A stretch of 57,106 nt of DNA from JBFXCK01 sp050182275 (GCA_050182275.1 JBFXCK010000013.1:1-57106), one strand, 5' to 3'. Shown: positions 31,395 to 40,928, counted from the stretch's first letter. Notes: a model not told the origin generated them from the letters alone. Made by a program: numbers and translations.

Positions 31395-32393
31395 ATGCAG
31401 CATATCGCCGTCATCGGCGCAGGTTCTTGGGGAACGGCTTTGGCCCTGACATGGGCCAAGGCGGGGCAAAGCGTTACGCTGTGGGCGCGCGATCCCGCTT
31501 TGGCTAAGGCAATGCAGGGTGAAAAGCGCAATCCGAAATATTTGTCCCAGCACTCTTTCCCGCCTTCTTTAAAAGCCACCGCCGAGGCGAAAGATTTGCA
31601 TGAAGCCGATGTGGTGGTCCTAACCATTCCCACCCAGCATTTGCGCAGCCACTTACCCGCGCTGCTTTCTTCTTTAAAACCCCAAACGCCGTTGGTGATC
31701 GCCGCCAAGGGCATTGAACAAGACACCCATTTATTGCTGCCGGAATTGGCGCAATCCTTAGCGCCGGGCCATCCCATTGGAATGTTATCCGGCCCCAATT
31801 TCGCCGCCGAAATAGCCAATGGCTTGCCGGCCGCCACCACTTTGGCGCTTGCCGATCAAGCTTTGGGCGAAAAACTTTTACCCTTGCTGGCGACACCCCA
31901 GCTTCGTCCGTACTTAGCGCATGATGTGACGGGCGTAGCATTGGGCGGGGCTTTGAAAAATGTCATCGCCATTGCCAGCGGCATCGTGCTGGGCCAGGAA
32001 TTGGGCGATAACGCCAGGGCCGCCCTTATCAGCAGGGGCTTGGAGGAAATCAGCCGCTTAGGAATGGCGATGGGCGCGCAAGCCCGCACCTTTATGGGCC
32101 TATCGGGGCTTGGGGATTTGCTTCTTACTTGCGGCAGCTTGCAGTCGCGCAATTTGCGTTTCGGCCAGGCCTTGGGCCAGGGCTATTCCGTCCAAGAAGC
32201 CGAGGCGCAGATCGAAGGAGTAATCGAAGGAAAAACGACCGCCAAAGCGGTTTTAGAGCTGGCTAAAAAGAAAAATATCGCCATGCCGATTGCAGAAGCC
32301 GTCTATGCAGTGGTATATAAGAAGGAGACGGCAAAAGCGGCGGTTCAATCTTTGTTGGGGCGACCCCTGAAACGGGAAGCCGCGGATTTCTAG
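31395..32393 (+). CDS. gpsA: Glycerol-3-phosphate dehydrogenase [NAD(P)+]
   Basis: GpsA reduces dihydroxyacetone phosphate to sn-glycerol-3-phosphate for phospholipid synthesis. The 332-aa protein has the Rossmann motif GAGSWGTALAL at the N-terminus, LSGPNFAAEIANGLPAATT, the catalytic lysine block VALGGALKNVIAIASGI, and TFMGLSGLGDLLLTC with RNLRFG. Length is normal (330-340 aa). A GAAGAGGGGGAT leader gives a strong ribosome site. It ends a two-gene unit with tsaD. The 287 nt that follow are AT-rich and hold no recognised element before the DUF1800 gene. Confidence 0.97.
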   Translation: MQHIAVIGAGSWGTALALTWAKAGQSVTLWARDPALAKAMQGEKRNPKYLSQHSFPPSLKATAEAKDLHEADVVVLTIPTQHLRSHLPALLSSLKPQTPLVIAAKGIEQDTHLLLPELAQSLAPGHPIGMLSGPNFAAEIANGLPAATTLALADQALGEKLLPLLATPQLRPYLAHDVTGVALGGALKNVIAIASGIVLGQELGDNARAALISRGLEEISRLGMAMGAQARTFMGLSGLGDLLLTCGSLQSRNLRFGQALGQGYSVQEAEAQIEGVIEGKTTAKAVLELAKKKNIAMPIAEAVYAVVYKKETAKAAVQSLLGRPLKREAADF

Positions 32394-32680
32394 GGGATTA
32401 ATGCTAATTCCCGGGGAAAACGCGTCAAAAAATATCGACTGCATTTCTTTTAGTGTAAATTTTAGATTCTAAAAATGCGCCGATAATTGAATTCTCCTTT
32501 ACCCGCCCATGATAGGGTTAATTCTTGGAATAGTAATAATTGTATCCTTAAAAAGAATTTATTTGATTTTTTGATCAACATTTGGTAACATAAAAGTGAA
32601 TAGAACAAAGATGCATTAAAAACAATAGGTTAAGGGGCTAAAGCCCACTTATTAACTCTCTTCAAAGGCTGGGGTTCACA

Positions 32681-34570
32681 ATGAGCAGACGTATTGAGAC
32701 GGTAATGAAGGAAGCGGGCAAGATAACCAAGCCCGTCGATGATTCCTTAATGAAGGAAACGGCCTCGGTTGCCGTGGTAAGCGGTTCCGTTAAGGTTGGG
32801 GAAGATGAAAAAATTTCTTCGCGCCTTCCCCTTACTGTTACCGCCAGCATTTTGGATAATGGCGGCCAATTACAATTGGGCGGCCAACAGCTTCAGCTTT
32901 CCTCCACCCAAATCGATGGCTTGCGAATAATTGAGGTTGCCCAACTCTTGGGCCGCGGCCCAGCCCGTGGCGGCAGTGGCGGCGGTGTGGTGGTGGTTGG
33001 CGGCAATCCTCCTCAGCCTCAAGGCGCCTCCATTCATTCTTTAGAAGCTGAATTAGCGATGCACCGGTTCGGTTTCGCTGGAACTTCGCAAGAAAAGGAA
33101 ATGATTTTAAATACCTCCGGCGGAGCAAAAGCTTATTTGCGCAATCAGCTGCGCTTGGATGGCACCGATTTAATGACCGGCATTTGCACCCCGTCGCAGC
33201 AAACCGCACTGTATTACACGGTGCAGCGCGAACAATCCAGTGCGCCGATAAATATCCAGCGCCATATGTACGGCTTGCCCGATTTAAGCTGGGGCGATTT
33301 ACAAAATTCTTTCAACATGGAACGGGAAAACTTTACCCGCAATGTCGCCAACACGCAGCGGCCTTTCCTGGCGCGGCTGATGATGTTCTGGGCCAATCAC
33401 TTCACCATCCGCTTTAATGTCACGACCGACAGCAATGTTTGGAACCGCAATCAGCAATTCCCTTACTATGTTCATACCATTTTGCCGAATGTGCTGGGCA
33501 ATTTCGCGACCATGTTAAAACAAGTCGTGCGCTCGGCGCCGATGATGTTCCATTTGAATTACTATAACATGCGCGAAGGATTTATTAATCAAGACTTCGC
33601 CCGCGAAGTGATGGAATTATTCACCGTCAGCACTGCTGGCGGTTATACCCAAACCGACATCGAGGCCTTGGGCAAAATTTTAACCGGCCTGTGCGCCCAT
33701 ATGCATTATGACAGCCTTACCGCAGCGCAAGCCAGGCAACTGCATGGTATTTCCGCCGATGTGGCGCGGCCTTTGATGCCGGGCGATCCGTTCGTTTACT
33801 ACCCCAATTTTATGCGCTATTCGAATCCGCAAACAAGGGCGCCGCACCATATTCCGTTCTTAAACTACACGCAAAACCGCCCCTATTACGATGCGCAAGG
33901 GCGCACGCTGTTAACGCCGGAACAGGTGCTGGATGAAGTGCTGGATTTATTGGCGCGTCACCCGGCCACCGCCCGCCACATCGCCCGCAAAATGCTGGAA
34001 CACTTCGTCAGCGATACGCCCGATGAAGGTGCGATTAACCGCTTAGCGCAAGTGTTCATGGATAACGCCAATGCGCCGGATCAATTAAAGCGCGTGGCTG
34101 AAGCGATGATTGACGAAGAGAGCAGCTGGCTCAGCGCCGCTAATAACAGCAACATAGCTTACCGCCGCAAGCAGCCGGTCAATGCGGTATTCGGCGTTTT
34201 ACGGAGCTGCCGGTTGCTTAGCTACGACCTTCCAGCCGAAGAACGCCAATTGATCCGCGATGTCTATACGCGCTATCTGCCCTCGATGGGCCAGCCCTTA
34301 GATACGCCGCCCGATGTCGCCGGCTTCCGCCCCTATGCGCGTGTATGGCATGAAGGCCAAAAGATGATGAGCTATATTGATATGGCGCGTCAGCTTACCA
34401 GTATGGCGGCGGCGCGGGTGACGGCGCAGCAGGTTTTTCTCACCAATGTGGCATCGATGGCGCAAGCCAGCTCCACCAGCCGGACCAGCTTGGTTTATCA
34501 GCAAGCCGGCAGTAACGAGCAACTGCGCATGCCGCTGGTGCTCAGCAGCTTAGAATTTCTAGGGAGTTAA
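32681..34570 (+). CDS. DUF1800 family protein
   Basis: A 629-aa protein. Residues from about 125 on form a DUF1800 domain: HRFGFAGTSQEKEMI, FWANHFTIRFN, REGFINQDFAREVMELFTVS, GGYTQTDIEALGKILTGL, HPATARHIARKMLEHFVSD. The family is almost always encoded beside a DUF1501 protein, as here (2 nt gap), and has been linked to envelope or exopolysaccharide functions without a defined reaction. The first 125 residues are unusual: no signal peptide, a charged start (MSRRIETVMKEAGK), a beta-rich segment with repeated QLQLGGQQLQL, and a Gly/Pro stretch near 100. Location is therefore uncertain. Confidence 0.88.
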   Translation: MSRRIETVMKEAGKITKPVDDSLMKETASVAVVSGSVKVGEDEKISSRLPLTVTASILDNGGQLQLGGQQLQLSSTQIDGLRIIEVAQLLGRGPARGGSGGGVVVVGGNPPQPQGASIHSLEAELAMHRFGFAGTSQEKEMILNTSGGAKAYLRNQLRLDGTDLMTGICTPSQQTALYYTVQREQSSAPINIQRHMYGLPDLSWGDLQNSFNMERENFTRNVANTQRPFLARLMMFWANHFTIRFNVTTDSNVWNRNQQFPYYVHTILPNVLGNFATMLKQVVRSAPMMFHLNYYNMREGFINQDFAREVMELFTVSTAGGYTQTDIEALGKILTGLCAHMHYDSLTAAQARQLHGISADVARPLMPGDPFVYYPNFMRYSNPQTRAPHHIPFLNYTQNRPYYDAQGRTLLTPEQVLDEVLDLLARHPATARHIARKMLEHFVSDTPDEGAINRLAQVFMDNANAPDQLKRVAEAMIDEESSWLSAANNSNIAYRRKQPVNAVFGVLRSCRLLSYDLPAEERQLIRDVYTRYLPSMGQPLDTPPDVAGFRPYARVWHEGQKMMSYIDMARQLTSMAAARVTAQQVFLTNVASMAQASSTSRTSLVYQQAGSNEQLRMPLVLSSLEFLGS

Positions 34571-34572
34571 CC

Positions 34573-35934
34573 ATGACCGACACAACCACCTGCAGCTGCC
34601 CTAGTGAAACAAGCCAAATGGATCGCCGCGCTTTCTTGAAAAATGTCGGCTTCTGCGCCGGCGGGATCGCCGCCGCCATGGCCGCCGGCCCGCAAATGGC
34701 TTTTGCCGGCCCGGTGATGAACAAGAAATTGATTTATATTTTCTTGCGCGGCGGCGCCGACAACTTCAATATTTTACCGCCTTATGCCGACGCTAATTAT
34801 GTGGCGGCACGCGGCGATATTGCGGTGCGCCCGCCTAATTTCGCCGATGCGTCCAAGCGCGCGCTCGACATCAACGGATATTTCGGCATGCATCCGGCGA
34901 TGCAGGCGCTTTATAATGTGTGGAATAATCCTGCCACCCGCAACGAACTTACCATCTTCAACGCGGTCGGCAACGCGCCGTATGATTTGCGTTCCCACTT
35001 CGATGGCGAGGCCTATATGCTGCGCGGCGATGGCGTTCCTAGCGGCGCCGGGCACCCGGTTGGCTGGATCAACCGTTTGCTGACCGTGCTCACCGACGAA
35101 GCGCAGCCGGGCGCGGTCGCCATGACCGGCTTTCCCGACATGCCCTTGGTGTTCAACGGGCCGGAACCCACCTTAACCTGGCTTCCGCCAGCCGCCGCCA
35201 CCCCCAGCGAAACCGATTTCATGAATCGTTTGATGCAAATGTATGGCGGGGAAAACCGCCTGCAGGCTTTGGTGCAAAGCGCCTATAATTCCCGCGTGCA
35301 AAGCCGCGCCATGATCGCCGACCATCCGCAAATTGCAAACAGCGTCAACCGTTTTAGCGAATTTTTCGGCGATGACATCCGCGCTGAATTAATGGCTTTG
35401 GTAATGGGCATGCAAAATGGCCCTTCGATCGGGTATTTCGAAATGGGCGGCTGGGATATGCATGCTGGCGCCTATAGCGGCGGTATGAGTTATTATTGGA
35501 GCTACCCCGCTTGGCGGATTCAACATTTTGCCGAAGCGGTGGCCATTTTGCGCCAGCGCCTCATCGCCCAAGGCCAATGGCAAGACACCATGATTGTCGT
35601 GCAATCTGAATTCGGCCGTCAATTGCGCCCCAACGGCGCGACGACTGTGGGCAACACTTCCGGCACCGACCATGGCTGGGGCGGTTGCGCGTTCGTGCTC
35701 ACCGGCAATAGCGCTTTGCATGGCTGGAATATCCAGCAATCGGGCCAAATGCGCGGCATGGTCGGCAATTGGCCGGGCTTAGGTTCCAATGTGATCAACG
35801 GCAATTTCAACGCGATTCCCGGCACGGTCAATTTCACCCCGCTTTTGGCCGGCTATGTCCGCGCCCATTACAGCATGAGCGACGCCGAAATGCGCCAGGT
35901 GTTTCCGGTCTTAGGCGGCAGCTCCGGCGCCTAA
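34573..35934 (+). CDS. DUF1501 family protein with Tat signal
   Basis: A 453-aa protein of the DUF1501 (alkaline phosphatase/sulfatase-like fold) family. The N-terminus carries a twin-arginine signal, DRRAFLKNVGFCAGGIAAAM, with likely cleavage after MAFA, so it is exported folded. Family motifs: IFLRGGADNFNILPPY, YDLRSHFDGEAYML, MGGWDMHAG and SEFGRQLRPNGATTVGNTSG followed by TDHGWGG. The His/Asp-rich motifs suggest metal binding. It is transcribed with and just after the DUF1800 gene; the two products probably act together in the envelope. Confidence 0.9.
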   Translation: MTDTTTCSCPSETSQMDRRAFLKNVGFCAGGIAAAMAAGPQMAFAGPVMNKKLIYIFLRGGADNFNILPPYADANYVAARGDIAVRPPNFADASKRALDINGYFGMHPAMQALYNVWNNPATRNELTIFNAVGNAPYDLRSHFDGEAYMLRGDGVPSGAGHPVGWINRLLTVLTDEAQPGAVAMTGFPDMPLVFNGPEPTLTWLPPAAATPSETDFMNRLMQMYGGENRLQALVQSAYNSRVQSRAMIADHPQIANSVNRFSEFFGDDIRAELMALVMGMQNGPSIGYFEMGGWDMHAGAYSGGMSYYWSYPAWRIQHFAEAVAILRQRLIAQGQWQDTMIVVQSEFGRQLRPNGATTVGNTSGTDHGWGGCAFVLTGNSALHGWNIQQSGQMRGMVGNWPGLGSNVINGNFNAIPGTVNFTPLLAGYVRAHYSMSDAEMRQVFPVLGGSSGA

Positions 35935-35976
35935 ACCCCCCTAGTGAAAAGCCGTGCTTTCTGCTACATAGCAAGC

Positions 35977-36390
35977 ATGGCTTTTTGGCTGGTTAAATCC
36001 GAACCCCTTTCTTATTCCTGGGATCAATTGGTGCGCGACAAGCGCACCAGCTGGACGGGAGTGCGCAATTTCCAAGCCGCCAATAATCTCCGCGCCATGA
36101 AAGCGGGCGATCGCGCGTTTTTTTACCACTCCAGCCAGGGCAAGGAAATTGTCGGCATTAGCGAAATTCTCACCGGCGCTTATCCTGACGCCACCGATAC
36201 AGAGGGCCGCTTTGTCGCGGTGGATATTGCCGCCCTCAAGCCGCTGAAAAAAACGGTAAGCCTGGCGGAAATGAAAAAAACCGCAGGCTTGGAAAATTTC
36301 GCGCTGCTTAAGCAATCCCGTTTATCGGTGGTGCCGGTAAAAGACGCCGAATGGAAAATTGTATCCAAACTGGCGGGGGAAGCGTTATGA
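35977..36390 (+). CDS. EVE domain protein
   Basis: A 137-aa single EVE domain, a PUA-like fold thought to bind modified bases in DNA or RNA. The family pattern is complete: FWLVKSEPLSYSWDQLV, TSWTGVRNFQAANNLRAMKAG, FFYHSSQGKEIVGISEI, and VAVDIAALKPLKKTVSL. The ATG at 35977 gives the standard start MAFWLVKSEP; an upstream GTG is rejected. The stop overlaps by 4 nt the start of a TPR protein that leads into an ABC operon, so it may be co-expressed with transport genes. Confidence 0.93.
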   Translation: MAFWLVKSEPLSYSWDQLVRDKRTSWTGVRNFQAANNLRAMKAGDRAFFYHSSQGKEIVGISEILTGAYPDATDTEGRFVAVDIAALKPLKKTVSLAEMKKTAGLENFALLKQSRLSVVPVKDAEWKIVSKLAGEAL

Positions 36391-36869
36391 GCTTTCATTC
36401 GGTTCAACTCGGCACGCTGGATAAATATGTTTGGGTTGTCGCCCTGCTGATCGCCATCGGATTTTTCGCCATTGGCAAGCCTTGGCAATATTTCATCGGC
36501 GATCCGACGGCCAATATTATTTTCAAGGGCGATGGCGCGATGCAGCGCGGCGATTTTACCGAAGCCGCCGCTATTTTCGCCGAAGCCGCCGCTAAACAAC
36601 CGCGCAATCCCGAATTCCGCGCGCGCCTGGGCTTGGCTTACGGCGCCTTGAAAAGATGGCCCGATGCCTTGGCCCAATATCAATATGCCCTGTCTTTGGA
36701 TGGCAATAATTTAACCGCGCATCGCGGCATGGGGCTTTATGCGCTTGAGCTTCGTCAATTGCCTCAGGCCGAAGAATGGCGCAAGCGCTTGGCTTCTTTA
36801 TGTCCGCAAGGCTGCCCCGATTTAACGGCCTTGACGGCCGAAATCAGCAAGGCGCGATTGCGGCGATGA
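36387..36869 (+). CDS. Membrane-anchored TPR protein
   Basis: A 160-aa protein with one N-terminal membrane span (VWVVALLIAIGFFAIG, about residues 15-30) and TPR repeats behind it: GDGAMQRGDFTEAAAIFAEAAAKQP, then FRARLGLAYGALKRWPDALAQYQ, then HRGMGLYALELRQLPQAEEW. It likely scaffolds protein contacts on the periplasmic face. Both ends overlap neighbours by 4 nt (ATGA), tying it between the EVE gene and the ABC ATPase gene. Specific function unknown. Confidence 0.85.
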   Translation: MSFHSVQLGTLDKYVWVVALLIAIGFFAIGKPWQYFIGDPTANIIFKGDGAMQRGDFTEAAAIFAEAAAKQPRNPEFRARLGLAYGALKRWPDALAQYQYALSLDGNNLTAHRGMGLYALELRQLPQAEEWRKRLASLCPQGCPDLTALTAEISKARLRR

Positions 36870-37576
36870 CGGCGCTGTTAGAAGCCAGGAATTTGTCCAA
36901 AAATTTTGGCGCGCTTAAAGCGGTGCGCGGCGTCAGCTTTTCCATCGCCCCCGGCCAAATCGTAGGATTATTAGGCCCAAACGGCGCCGGCAAAACCACC
37001 ACCATGCGCCTTTTGTCCGGCTTCTTGGCGCCAAGCGAAGGCGACGCTTTCATCGCCGGTTTTTCGATTCAACAGCAGCGTATCCAGGCGCAAAGCAAGC
37101 TGGGCTATTTGCCCGAAGCATCGCCCTTATCCCCCGATTTGCGCGTGGGCGATTATTTGCCTTTTATCGCCGGCGCGTACGGCTTGCCCAAAAGCGCTTG
37201 TGAAAAGGTGGTGGAATTATTGGAATTGCAAAGCGTGTGGAGGAAGCCGATCGATACCCTATCTAAAGGCTTTAAGCGCCGCGTTGGCTTGGCCCAAGCC
37301 TTGATCGCCGATCCGCCCGCCTTGATTTTAGATGAACCGACCGATGGGCTTGATCCCAATCAAAAAGACAGGGTGCGCGATATTTTACGCAACCTTAAAA
37401 ACACCAAGGCGATTTTGCTTTCCACCCATTTGCTGGAAGAGGTTAGCGCTTTATGCGGCCGCGTCTTGTTAATCGACCGCGGCGAAATCAAGGCCGATCA
37501 GGCGGTATCGCATTTTGACCGCGGGCAAGATTTGGCCGAATTGTTCCGCCGCCAAGCCGGGGACGCGCATGGATAA
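36866..37576 (+). CDS. Gld-type ABC transporter ATP-binding protein
   Basis: A 236-aa ATPase with Walker A GPNGAGKTTT near residue 38, Q-loop KLGYLPEASPLSPDL, signature TLSKGFKRRVGLAQAL, Walker B ALILDEPTDGLDPNQ and switch LLSTHLLEEV. It resembles GldA/NatA-type exporters. It overlaps the permease gene downstream by 8 nt, so both are made together. The operon continues with a GldG-like protein, which defines the system type. The transported substrate is unknown. Confidence 0.93.
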   Translation: MTALLEARNLSKNFGALKAVRGVSFSIAPGQIVGLLGPNGAGKTTTMRLLSGFLAPSEGDAFIAGFSIQQQRIQAQSKLGYLPEASPLSPDLRVGDYLPFIAGAYGLPKSACEKVVELLELQSVWRKPIDTLSKGFKRRVGLAQALIADPPALILDEPTDGLDPNQKDRVRDILRNLKNTKAILLSTHLLEEVSALCGRVLLIDRGEIKADQAVSHFDRGQDLAELFRRQAGDAHG

Positions 37577-38342
37577 AGATTTTCAAAAAATTTTCCGCGA
37601 AACCCGGCTGATCGCCAAGCGGGAAGTGGTTGCCTATACCGCCACTCCGTTAGCGCTGCTGATGATAGGTATTTATGTGGTGGCCTCAGCCGCGCTTAGT
37701 ATTTATTTCGGCGGCTTTTTAGCGCGCGGGATCGCCGATCTCGCCAGTTTTTTCGCCTTTCAACCCTGGCTGTTGCTCATTTTATCGGCCGCGCTTTCCA
37801 TGCGCCTATGGGCGGAAGAACGCCGCCTTGGCACCGATGAAGTGTTATTAACGCTTCCCTTGAATTATTTTTCGCTTATTCTTGGAAAATTTTTAGCGGC
37901 CTGGGCATTGGGCGCGCTTGCGCATGTGATGGCGGCCTTGCCTTTGTGGCTGTCGCTTGTTTATTTGGGCGAACCCGATCATGGGGTGATTATCGCTGGC
38001 ATTTTGGCCCATATTTTATTGGCCGCGGCCTATACCGCTTTGGGGGGCTTTTTATCCAGCCTGACCCGCCATCAGATTAGCGCTTTTATGATGACTATTG
38101 CCGCCGGTTTTATCTTAAGTATTGGCGGCGTGCCTTTTATCCGCAACTGGCTGGTGCATAGCGTCAATCCGTTTTGGCGCGAACGGATCGATTATTTCAG
38201 CTTGTTCTCGAAGCTGGAAGGCTGGTCGCAAGGCGATGTCACTTTCACCGGCTTGTTTTTATTCGTCACTTTAACCGCGCTATTGCTGATGTTAACTTGG
38301 CTTGGCCTTCAAGCCCGCCGCGGGGTGCCGGATGAAAAATAA
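37569..38342 (+). CDS. Gld-type ABC transporter permease
   Basis: A 257-aa integral membrane protein with about six spans, of the GldF/ABC-2 type. It starts with a cytoplasmic helix (FRETRLIAKREVVAYTATPLALLMIGIYVV), then has the early LSMRLWAEERRLGTDEVLLTLP block typical of this subfamily (ERR-GT-E-LL-P), then further hydrophobic segments such as FMMTIAAGFILSIGGVPF. It works with the ATPase just upstream (8-nt overlap) and the GldG-like protein downstream (11-nt overlap). Confidence 0.92.
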   Translation: MDKDFQKIFRETRLIAKREVVAYTATPLALLMIGIYVVASAALSIYFGGFLARGIADLASFFAFQPWLLLILSAALSMRLWAEERRLGTDEVLLTLPLNYFSLILGKFLAAWALGALAHVMAALPLWLSLVYLGEPDHGVIIAGILAHILLAAAYTALGGFLSSLTRHQISAFMMTIAAGFILSIGGVPFIRNWLVHSVNPFWRERIDYFSLFSKLEGWSQGDVTFTGLFLFVTLTALLLMLTWLGLQARRGVPDEK

Positions 38343-40119
38343 TATGTGGCGCGGCTTAACGCTGATTTTTATTTTTATCGCTCTTGGCTTGCTCGCGCAA
38401 GGCTGGCTAAATAGCTGGCGCTGGGATGTGACTTCCGACCGGATTCACCGTTTATCGCCGGGCAGCGAAGCCTTGGTGAAAAAACTGCCCAAAAATTTGG
38501 AATTGAAGCTTTTTTATACGCCCTCTTTAAGCGCGGTTGATTCCGCCTTTGATCAGGCTTTGCAAAAGACCATCGCCTTGCTGTCGGCCTATCAGCGGGC
38601 GGGGAATAAAATCGATTGGCGTATCGTGCAAGTTTCCCCCTTCAGCCCGGAGGAAGACCAGGCCCTGGCCCAAGGGCTAGAGCCTTTGCCATTGCCCCAA
38701 GGCGGCAACGCCTATATGGGCCTAACCGCGAAGCTGGGCAATAAGCGGGCGCTTTTGCCCTTTCTTGATCCGGCGCGCCTTGATTTGCTGGAATATGATA
38801 TCAGCCGCCTGATTGCGGAGGCCGCGCAAGACAAGCCCGCCACCATCGGCGTGATTTCTTCGCTGCCCTTGGAAAGCGATTATTTTTCGGCGCAAAGCAG
38901 GGTGGGCGGCGAACCGCAAGGCTGGCTGGTATGGTCGGCGATGCGGCAATTATTTAATTTGCGCGCCTTGCCGCCAACCACCACGCTTATTCCGGATGAT
39001 GTCGATGTGCTGATGATCGTGCATCCGCAACAATTGCCTCCGGCTTTACTATATGCGATCGACCAATTCATGCTGCAAAAGGGGCGGGCGCTTATATTCC
39101 TTGATCCCAACTCCGAAGCTATAACGGCGCGGCAAGCGGCTAATCCCGCCGCTCCCGCTTCTTCCTCGCATTTGGAAATATTGTTAAAAGCTTGGGGCGT
39201 TGAATTCGATCCGGCCCATATTGTCGGCGATCAAAAACTGGCGCTGCGCGTGGAAAGCCACGATGCGTCAAAGCCCGTGCGCGGCGAATATCTGGGCTGG
39301 TTGAATTTGGGCAAAGATAATTTATCGAATGACGATCCTGTTACAGCGCAATTGCAGCAAATTATTCTTGCCAGCGCCGGTTATCTGAAGGGGCAGGATT
39401 TAATTCCGATAATCGTCACAAGTGATCGGGCCGGGCTGATCGAGGTTGAAAAAATCAAATTCGCGCCCGATATCGCGCAATTGGCGCAAGATTTCAAACC
39501 CAGCGGCGAGGCGTATGTCTTAGCGGCGCGGCGGCGCGGAATTTTAACCAGCGCTTTTCCTTCTCAGCCCCCGCCGGGGGCGGCATCCGCGAATAATTTA
39601 AGCGCCGGCAAAGAGGCGGCCGAAATTATTTTCGTGGCCGACAGCGATTTATTGGAAGACCGTTTCACCGCGCGCAAACAAAGCATCAATGGCCGCGAGG
39701 AATTTTTGCCTCTATCCGATAATGTCGATTTTGTTTTAAACGCGCTGGAAAGCCTGGCGGGGCGGCCTGAATTGCTGGAATTGCGCCGGCGCAAGGTAAG
39801 CACCCCGCGCTTCACCAAGCTTTTAGCCTTGCAAGAACAGGCGCTGCAAGAAGGCAAGGCGCATGAATTGGCCCTGCAGCAAAAATTGAATCAGGCTTAT
39901 CAAAATTTACGGAATAATGCCGCGCCAAAAGAAATTTTAGCCCAGGCGCGGCAAGATGTGCTCGCCACCCGCCAGGAATTGCGGGCCTTGCAGCGGCAGT
40001 TGAATGAACGCACCGAAGGACGTTTAAAAGCCGTTATGCTTTTCACGCTTTTAGTATGGCCGGCCTTAGTCATCATCACGGGGATAGGGATTAGAAGATG
40101 GTGGCAAAAGAAATTATAA
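38332..40119 (+). CDS. GldG-like ABC-system auxiliary protein
   Basis: A 595-aa protein with an N-terminal membrane span (LTLIFIFIALGLLAQGWL), a large periplasmic ABC_transp_aux/GldG domain starting VTSDRIHRLSPGSEALVKKL, and a C-terminal span (VMLFTLLVWPALVIITGIGI) preceded by a coiled-coil stretch (about residues 490-570, rich in Gln, Glu and Arg). In Bacteroidetes GldG pairs with GldA/GldF for gliding; in Proteobacteria the same set occurs without gliding, role unknown. ATG at 38332 overlaps the permease stop; an ATG at 38344 is also possible. Confidence 0.9.
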   Translation: MKNNMWRGLTLIFIFIALGLLAQGWLNSWRWDVTSDRIHRLSPGSEALVKKLPKNLELKLFYTPSLSAVDSAFDQALQKTIALLSAYQRAGNKIDWRIVQVSPFSPEEDQALAQGLEPLPLPQGGNAYMGLTAKLGNKRALLPFLDPARLDLLEYDISRLIAEAAQDKPATIGVISSLPLESDYFSAQSRVGGEPQGWLVWSAMRQLFNLRALPPTTTLIPDDVDVLMIVHPQQLPPALLYAIDQFMLQKGRALIFLDPNSEAITARQAANPAAPASSSHLEILLKAWGVEFDPAHIVGDQKLALRVESHDASKPVRGEYLGWLNLGKDNLSNDDPVTAQLQQIILASAGYLKGQDLIPIIVTSDRAGLIEVEKIKFAPDIAQLAQDFKPSGEAYVLAARRRGILTSAFPSQPPPGAASANNLSAGKEAAEIIFVADSDLLEDRFTARKQSINGREEFLPLSDNVDFVLNALESLAGRPELLELRRRKVSTPRFTKLLALQEQALQEGKAHELALQQKLNQAYQNLRNNAAPKEILAQARQDVLATRQELRALQRQLNERTEGRLKAVMLFTLLVWPALVIITGIGIRRWWQKKL

Positions 40120-40928
40120 ATAAAATCCAGGGCTATTGTTGGGTGAAGGCGGTGCTTTTTGTCGCCTTCATCCGGTCATGTTTGGAAAAATTGCCGCCGC
40201 GCCAAGAAATTATTGAAAAAATGAAATCTTGCGGGCGCTCTGCGCTGTTGCGCCGGCCCTCGGTGCATATGATAGGGGCGGCAGTATTTTTAGCCATCGT
40301 GATCTTGCTTCTGCCCGGCCAGAAGCCGCCGCCCCTCGAAGAACCTGCCGCAGCGCCGGAAATTCAGGCGCCACCCGAAATTCCGCCGCCTCTAGCCGAA
40401 ATCCCGCCGCCGCTTGAAAAACCAAACCCGCCGGCGTTCGATTTGTCGGCACTGCGCCTCCCGCCATCCGAAATCGCCGATATCACGCTGGGTTTGCAGG
40501 AAAAAGGCGCTTTGGTGCTCGAGCAAACCAAGCCCGGAGTGTGGAAAATTTCCAACCGCAGCAAGCGCGACACGGTTGATGCGCGTGCCCCCTTAGGCGC
40601 GATTACGCGCATTTTGCAAGATTTCCAGCCCGTTGAAATTAAACCCCTGAATCAAATCAAGCCCAGCGATAAGGCGCGCAAAAAAGCCCAGATCACTTTA
40701 TATGGCGATGTCGCGCTGATGTTAACGCTGGCGGAAGAAAATCAAAACACTTGGTTGCATGTGTGGGCCCGGCCCTTAACCGCCAAGGGCGATGCGCGGG
40801 CCGGGGAGTTCAATAAAAAATTCAAAACCTCGGCCTTTTTATTGAACGAAGAAACCGCCGCCCTGCTCAATTTAAGAATGAGCGATGTGGTAATACCGCG
40901 CGGCGGAAAAACGCGGAAGAAGAATTAA
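40098..40928 (+). CDS. DUF4340-like membrane-anchored protein
   Basis: A 276-aa protein at the end of the ABC/GldG operon. It has a charged N-terminus, one membrane span (MIGAAVFLAIVILLLP, about residues 57-72), a striking Pro-rich linker (PPLEEPAAAPEIQAPPEIPP onward, to about residue 112) and a C-terminal beta-rich region (ALVLEQTKPGVWKIS, DARAPLGAITRILQDFQPVE, TLAEENQNTWLHVWARPL). Position and layout match the DUF4340 proteins found after GldG-like genes, but it is shorter, so the family call is tentative. It overlaps the GldG gene by 22 nt and is convergent (4-nt overlap) with the 577-aa gene. Confidence 0.7.
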   Translation: MVAKEIINKIQGYCWVKAVLFVAFIRSCLEKLPPRQEIIEKMKSCGRSALLRRPSVHMIGAAVFLAIVILLLPGQKPPPLEEPAAAPEIQAPPEIPPPLAEIPPPLEKPNPPAFDLSALRLPPSEIADITLGLQEKGALVLEQTKPGVWKISNRSKRDTVDARAPLGAITRILQDFQPVEIKPLNQIKPSDKARKKAQITLYGDVALMLTLAEENQNTWLHVWARPLTAKGDARAGEFNKKFKTSAFLLNEETAALLNLRMSDVVIPRGGKTRKKN

